DNA of 64,000 nucleotides from positions 37,060,501 to 37,124,500 of the forward strand of contig JAYKYS010000002.1 in assembly GCA_036924285.1 (NCBI GenBank), read 5' to 3'. The notes below the pieces were generated by a model, which worked only from the letters and a program-made list of their open reading frames with translations, searched no databases and was not told the origin of the DNA. This DNA comes from Asterella californica. Taxonomy: Eukaryota > Streptophyta > Marchantiopsida > Marchantiales > Aytoniaceae. The first letter of the stretch is position 1; every line of letters begins with the position of its first letter. This document shows, piece after piece, positions 58,420 to 64,000 of the stretch. The translations under genes and the position numbers were made by a program.

Positions 58420-59775
58420 CTACTTCTCATCGTAACCAACCTCATCTGCATGGTCTTCTTTATAATCCTCATCCTCGAACTGAAACTCTGTCAAGATATC
58501 TGCTAGGTCGATCTCTTCATCTCTTTTTTTGAAGATCTTCACGCGTTTACCTGCCACTGGCACCTTCAAGCTCGTTCCGTCCAACTCTTGCAGAGTGTAA
58601 GTTGCGTTGTCATGAACCTTCTTCACCACATACGGACCAAACCATTGCCTGGAAAACTTCCGAAGTGCACTATGCTGGTTATCTAGACTATTGTCGTAGA
58701 CTAACACCCGATCACCTTTCTTGATTTCCCTAGGTCTCAAACGATGCCGCTGATCAAATCTGACCTTGTTCTTCAACCGTGCTTCTCGTAGCCTATTCAA
58801 AGCAGCTTGGATATCCTCTGGTCTTTTCTCAAATGCCTAATTCGAATAGCAAGAAGCTCTTCCCTAGTCAGATTGTCTTCCGAAGATAACACACTCCATG
58901 TCGGAACATGTTCTTCAATCGGCATGATAGTTTCTGACCTGTGATAAGTTCCACTGGCATGTAACCTATCATCGAGCTGTGCGTCGTTCGATCTGCTCAT
59001 AATGCAAATGATAAGAGTCGAGGCCACTCTCCCGCACTTTCACCAAGGCCTTCACAATGAAGAGATGACCGCGTTCACTCTTGGCATTTCCTTCGGGGTT
59101 GTAAGCAGTTGTCAATGACAACCTCATCCCACACCTTGCAAAGAATTCACGAGCCTCATGTGCATCTAACTCTCCCCGATCTGCAGTGATCTTTCTCACA
59201 CATCCATATTGACAAACAACCTCTTCCAAGAGAAATCTACATACCCCTTTAGTTGTCTTCGTCCGAAGCGCCCTACCCTCGACTTGATTTGAAAGATCTT
59301 CTCTAGCAAGTACCAAGTATCTCATCTGCCACAATCCAACCGGCATAATCACCAAGTCTATCACCCACTTGAAGTGGATTGCCAGCGGATAAGTCGGGTG
59401 TAATCCGTCACGATGTCGGATGTTCGAATACATCTGACATGTCAAACAAGACTCCACAAAAGATACAACATCCCTGTACATGTTTTTCCACCAATATCGC
59501 TCTTTCATCTTTGTAAAAGTGGCCCAAATCCCTCGATGTTCAGCTCAAAGACTCTCATGGAACGCCTTGAGCAACTTCTGCTGATCTTCCTTGTTGCAAA
59601 TCACCCGTAGCGGTACCCCACTTTTCTGCTTCGGTCGCTTCCAAAGAAACCCATCCTGCAACATGAAGTTGTAGGCCTTCCTTCGAACTCTCCTAAACCT
59701 CTCATCCGTCCAACCTGTCTGCTTAACCATCATACTAAGGTACCTCCCGATATCAAGCAAATCACCATCATACAA
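58420..59775 (-). pseudogene. Ty3 element C integrase (broken)
   Basis: Frames 59545-59775, 58969-59508, 58797-59027 and 58420-58800 together hold a zinc finger (AFHESL, then AEHRG and CLTCQM; a TGA sits where Trp is expected between them), a core with HFKWVIDLVIMP (Asp), KITADRGELDA (Asp) and NPEGNAKSERGH (Glu), and a C-terminal module (RQWFGPYVVKKV, LQELDGTSLKVPVAGKRVK). At least one stop and two frameshifts interrupt it. The tail is acidic (EIDLADILTEFQFEDEDYKE), with no chromodomain evident. Confidence 0.85.
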
Positions 59776-59783
59776 CCCTTCAA

Positions 59784-61999
59784 CTACAACTCATCTTCCC
59801 TTCCTGTCTGTGCAATCGAATAGAACTCTGTACCCACGTCCTCAATGTCTTCTACCATCTCATCCGCCCCATCATATCGAGCCTGAGATAACATATCCGC
59901 CATCAGATTATCCTTCCCTGCGATATGTGTAAACTCCGGGTTCAACGACTTGATATATGCTATCCATCGTAACATCGCAATATCAGGAGTTGAACAATTC
60001 ATGATCATCTCTAACAACGGCAAGCAATCAGTTTCAACCACCACTACTGCTCCAATCAAATACTCTTTTTCAGTTTTCATAGCTGAAACAATACCCCACA
60101 GTTCTCTCTTCACTTGCGGGTAAGCACGTTGTCGAGCACTTAACACCTTCGCTCCGGACCTAACCGCAAACCAGTCTCCATCCTCATCCTCTTGTCCGAC
60201 TGCCCATCCAATTGCAACTGGACTTGTATCCACAGTAAGAACCACCGGCCTAGCATCCTTGTAATCAATCCTTCTCAGAACTGGAGGAGATGATAGTAAA
60301 GACTTCAGCTTCCTTACCGCATCAGTATGCTCTTCCTCCCATCTGAACTTATGACCCTTACGCAACAATCCATACAACGGATCCGCCACATGCGCATAAT
60401 GAGGAATCCTAATGTGATAGAATACAGAAGCACCCAAAAATCTTCTTACTTCTGTCAACGAGTTGCAAACCTCCTTCATCCTTCCAATCGCATCCACCTT
60501 GTTCGGATCTGGCTTCCGACCAAACGATCCACACAAATGATCAACGATCAAAACCTCTCTAACCCCAAATGTAGACTTCACACCTGACAGCGTAAGATGA
60601 ACTTCCTCAAGTCGAGATAAGATCTTTTCACAGACTGCAATGTGATGAGTGACGTATCGCCGACACCTCCTCTGATCTAATGCTTCATCCTTCTCATCTT
60701 CCACACATCCTTTGATGAGGATGTCATCGAAGAACGGCATCGTCTTTTCAAGGATGAAGTCTCTTAGAACTTGATTCATCCCGTTCATCATGTGTGCTAC
60801 CGAGTTGGTAGCTCCCTGTGGTAAAGTACACATCCTAACCAACCCCAAAGGTGTCTTCATTGTCGTGAAGCTTCTGCTCTCCTCCGCTAGTTGAAACTGA
60901 TTATACCCTGAGTAAAGATCTCTTATTGAGTAAATTGCTCTTCCTGCAAATGCTTCAGCAAAGTCATCCACAATCGGTCCCACCCCAGCATTTCTGATTG
61001 TTACTGCGTTCACCGATTGCATGTCTTGGATGAACCGCAGTGACTCATTCTTCTTAGGCACTGTAAACCATCTGCTCGAATACGGTGCAAACGACGGTTC
61101 CAAGATCTTCATCCGCATCTTCTCCTTCAGCAACTCCACTAGTTTGGGCAAGTGAGCCCGCGGTACTGGAATTGGTCTCAGGTTCCATGGCACATGCGGT
61201 ATCGTGAAGATAACCATCGGGGTAACAACGTACGGGTCTACACACCCAATCTCATATGGCTCAAAGGCAAATACTTTTCCATGTCGTGAAAGCATCTCCT
61301 TGAAGCACATCCTCTCTTCTGGTAGAAGAGACCCATCAGATCCAATCTTCGGCTCTTCAAGGGTCTTCTCCGTGAACTTGTGTCTTATCATTGTAAGATC
61401 TCTCAAACTCTTCTCCCTTGAAGCTCGATCCATCTGTTGGTTAGTGTCTTGCGGCAAAGGACTAACAACTGGCTTTATCTTTCTATCCACTGTCTTATAC
61501 CTTGTCTCAACTCGAACCTCCGGTGCACAGAATGATTCGATCATCGAATGGACCTCCCTTGAATGAATCTGCACAACCTTATCCATATCCTCCCATCCAA
61601 TAGACATGATCTCTCGCAAAGGATCCTCCAACCCATCCTCTTCATAAACATCAGAAATCCATTCATCTCCTTCTAGCTCACCCAACTCTTTCATCATCAA
61701 CTCAACATCACGCAAATGTTTTTGTTCTTTTCTCCTCAGCTCTTCTACCTTCTTGTAGATAGCAATCCCACACTCCGAAAACCCAACAAACCCTGTACAA
61801 AAAACACTATCTTCATCAAGCGAGAGTACCTTCTCCTGTGCACCACCACAATCCCGCTCTATAGTGGTACTCAACGAAAATCCTTGAACTCTTCACTCAT
61901 CCTTGGAAGTGGTTTCTCCCTCAAACGATCTTGGTTGCGCTCGTGATTGGACAGTACAGTCAAGAACTGTACCGCTCTCTTCTCATCTTGACTTCGGAT
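59784..61999 (-). pseudogene. Ty3 element C reverse transcriptase-RNase H, truncated by insertion
   Basis: A 696-codon frame (59784-61874), which opens at a TTG rather than an ATG, holds reverse transcriptase (about 232-390): PKLVELLKEKMRMKILEPS, RWFTVPKKNESLRFIQDMQS, IYSIRDLYSGYNQF (Asp 319), MCTLPQGATNSVAHMMNGMN and the catalytic box PFFDDI (Asp 383 and 384; F-F-D-D). RNase H follows (about 545-665; Asp 549, Glu 591, Asp 616, Asp 660 as likely catalytic residues). Upstream, in a frame shifted by one, coding-like sequence (AVQFLTVLSNHERNQDRL, then MSEEFKDF) runs up to the LTR of element B at 62001. The protein was therefore longer and has been interrupted there. The motif wording differs clearly from elements A and B. 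Confidence 0.88.
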
Positions 62000-62000
62000 C

Positions 62001-62916
62001 TGTAAACCCTCCGCGGTCCTAACGATCAACTACCCCCCGATCTCTCAACCTCCACGATCGTCATCCACGAATCTGCAACTGTCGGGCCTGTCTCTCACTC
62101 AGGGGTCACCTCTGATGGCTTTGATGGAAGCACACCATGAATCTTGAAGGGAAAAATGCTAAGTTCACTCTCATTCATACACCCACAAACTTATCAACTA
62201 AAATCTCCATAATCTCATCCACTAAAATCCTCCATTCTAACGACGTCTCTCAAGTTCTCACATGCTAAAAATATCCCACACTCTCTATATTACTCAAGTT
62301 GTCATTACGACGATGTGAAAACAAGGATGAGGAGCTCTTCTCTACTCCTCTATTTATACATTCTAGGTTTTTACTTTGGTACCCTCCGGTAACTCAGCCG
62401 TAACTACTTTTACCGGGTTTTACTAAGATATTACTTAAGGTAAAAGCATTGATCACATGGGCTTTTTACCTTTTCACATGGGCTTATTCCTTCAAAGTCA
62501 ACAACTTCTAGAAGGATTCTGGAATATTCTCAAGGAATCTCGAATTTCCACCCCCCCTCTACACTAGGACCCACTAAAAAGGAAACATGTGGAATCTCTT
62601 CTTGTTTTTAATGCCCACAAAGTCCACAACTTTAATCCAACCACTAATATCAAGTCAAAAAGGAGATAAGGGATACTTTCCACCCCCTTTCTACCTTTTA
62701 GACAAGATGACAAGATAGTAGTGCTCACTCTTTAGCAAATATCTGAATTCTGCCAAAAGTACAGCTAAGTTTAACCATAACTAACTTTTAGCTAGTCATG
62801 ACTAACTTGATATCTCCTAAAAGTACTTTGGCAGCAAATAAACATTCTCAACACTTAGTTAGAACTAAACACCTTACTAATAGATAAACTTCCTATGTGT
62901 AACATAGGTCGTTACA
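62001..62916 (-). repeat. Ty3 element B 3' LTR (916 bp)
   Basis: Starts TGTAAACCCTCCGCGG and ends GTCGTTACA on the plus strand; homologous over its full length to 44876-45796. Confidence 0.93.
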
Positions 62917-62929
62917 TTTTACCCCCGGA

Positions 62930-64000
62930 CTAAATTTTCGCTCCGTCCTCGGAGTGAAGAGAGAACTTCCGTCGATGAAACAACTTCAACTTGTCATGGT
63001 TGACCCGATCGAATCTCCTTCCTCCCAGCTCCTGAAGGTCATATGTGAAGTTGCTCCACACCTTATCTACAACAAAAGGACCAAAATATCTCGGAAGAAA
63101 CTTCTTCCTAGCCCTCTTGAATCTGATAGCATCATACAACATAACCCAATCTCCGACTTGAAAAGGTTTTACCTCCCTCTTGCCCAACCGTTTGTCGTAA
63201 CTCTTCTTTTGATACGCCTGAGCTCGTTCCATCCGGATCATTGCTACCGCTCGGTTCTCTTCCAACTCCATGAGTTGCTCCCTTCTTGATCTGACCACGT
63301 CTTCTCCTCTCGACCTCTTCAACTTTCGTTGAATAGTTTGAAAAGTATCCAATTCGAATTGGATCGGCAACTTGGACTCCACTCCATAAACCAGTCGAAA
63401 TGGGGAGTACCCAGTAGAAGTCTTTGTTGTCGTTCGATACTCCCATAAGATAGCATGTAGCCTCTTATCCCAAGTATGTTTCGCAGTCTCAACACCAGCA
63501 TCTTTGGCGAGCATCATACAAAGTGTAAGATTGGTCTTCTCCGCAAGACCATTAGCATTTGGTTTGTATGAGGTCGTTACTCGTGGCTTGATAGAAAAGT
63601 GTTGTAGCATAGCAGTAGTCATGCTCCCTACAAACTCTCCTCCTCTATCTGAGACCAACTCTAACGGACATCCAAATCTTGTGATGATCCTCTCCCATAA
63701 GAATCTACCGACTTCTGTTTCATTGGTCTCTCTCAAAGGTCTAGCCTCTACCCACTTGGTACAATAGTCAGTGGCGACTACAATGTATCTATTGCCTCGA
63801 GGTGTCTTATTAAGAGGACCTACAAAATCAATACCCCACTTCTCAAATGGTCCTAACACGGGAATTGATCTTAACGGAGGTGTTCTAGTAGACTTCAGAG
63901 CAAATGCTTGACATACGTCGCAAGTTTTGCAATAGTCTAAACACTCTTTGAAAATCCCTCTCCAGTGGTAACCCGCATCCAAAATCTTGAAGGCTGTTAT
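62930..64000 (-). CDS. Ty3 element B integrase, partial (intact to the edge)
   Basis: An open frame of at least 350 codons, continuing past the right edge, whose protein begins in the zinc finger (CKTCDVC) and includes WGIDFVGPL, SDRGGEF, NGLAEKTN and the GPY/F module, ending DGAKI 3 bases before the PPT. It has Trp (TGG) where element A has a stop (after EVGRFL). This copy, or a close relative, could be functional; the rest of gag-pol must be checked beyond the window. Confidence 0.9.
   Translation of the reverse strand: MTAFKILDAGYHWRGIFKECLDYCKTCDVCQAFALKSTRTPPLRSIPVLGPFEKWGIDFVGPLNKTPRGNRYIVVATDYCTKWVEARPLRETNETEVGRFLWERIITRFGCPLELVSDRGGEFVGSMTTAMLQHFSIKPRVTTSYKPNANGLAEKTNLTLCMMLAKDAGVETAKHTWDKRLHAILWEYRTTTKTSTGYSPFRLVYGVESKLPIQFELDTFQTIQRKLKRSRGEDVVRSRREQLMELEENRAVAMIRMERAQAYQKKSYDKRLGKREVKPFQVGDWVMLYDAIRFKRARKKFLPRYFGPFVVDKVWSNFTYDLQELGGRRFDRVNHDKLKLFHRRKFSLHSEDGAKI

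Larger units (their letters stand above)
62001..64000 (-). mobile_element. Ty3/gypsy element B, 3' end only (runs off the right edge)
   Basis: A 916-bp LTR (62001-62916) almost identical to those of element A, the same PPT, and the 3' end of pol. Left flank GGATC (61996-62000) is one half of a putative target duplication; the other half lies outside the window. It sits inside the pol frame of element C, so it inserted after C. The part visible has no lesions. Confidence 0.9.

Overview
This is nuclear DNA from a land plant. The evidence is an EXORDIUM/PHI-1 family cell-wall protein gene, a NAC-domain transcription factor gene, plant-type Ty1/copia and Ty3/gypsy LTR retrotransposons, a degenerate LINE and tRNA-derived SINEs. 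Both host genes are uninterrupted reading frames, and the NAC gene lacks the introns usual in angiosperm NAC genes. That, with the retroelement types, makes me suspect a bryophyte or other non-angiosperm. This is inference only; nothing in the window fixes the species.

Layout. 1-11 kb is AT-rich, largely decayed repeat DNA: an array of TGAYRTGGC-like words (1.49-1.69 kb), eight near-palindromic 24-mers (1.87-2.76 kb) and a copia-like leader fragment with primer-binding-site-like words (6.35 kb). 11-14 kb is a genic island holding the PHI-1/EXORDIUM gene (12975-13979, +), with a long CT-rich leader and a G-run cluster upstream. 15-21 kb holds a 178-bp tandem duplication, a second copy of the copia-like leader (inverted), a LINE corpse (18.76-20.6 kb) and a SINE-like unit. 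21-35 kb is low in recognisable transposons, rich in CTAG, GATC and TATA tetramers, and contains the NAC gene (31273-32349, -). Two SINE copies in opposite orientation lie at 35.3 and 35.9 kb.

From 36.7 kb to the right edge the window is almost all LTR retrotransposon, every element in minus orientation. A degenerate Ty1/copia element (36765-43351, target duplication ACTAT) carries a 1.3-kb solo-LTR-like insertion in its gag. A full-length Ty3/gypsy element A (44876-53642) has ~920-bp LTRs and two extra ORFs upstream of gag, one with a CCHC knuckle; it sits inside a tRNA B-box-like sequence. A second, less damaged copy of the same family (element B, from 62001 to beyond the edge) is inserted in the pol reading frame of a third Ty3 element (C, 58.4-62.0 kb), whose polymerase resembles, from memory, fungal-type Ty3 elements. 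A 157-bp tandem repeat with two-unit periodicity (57.6-58.3 kb) lies just downstream of element C's pol. An unidentified set of exon-like islands lies at 55.0-55.9 kb.

The two host genes have no visible functional link. PHI-1/EXORDIUM proteins are secreted, growth- and brassinosteroid-linked apoplastic proteins; NAC proteins are nuclear regulators. I found no tRNA or rRNA gene, CRISPR array, or novel defence or biosynthetic system. The most informative content is the insertion history and the unusual repeat structures.
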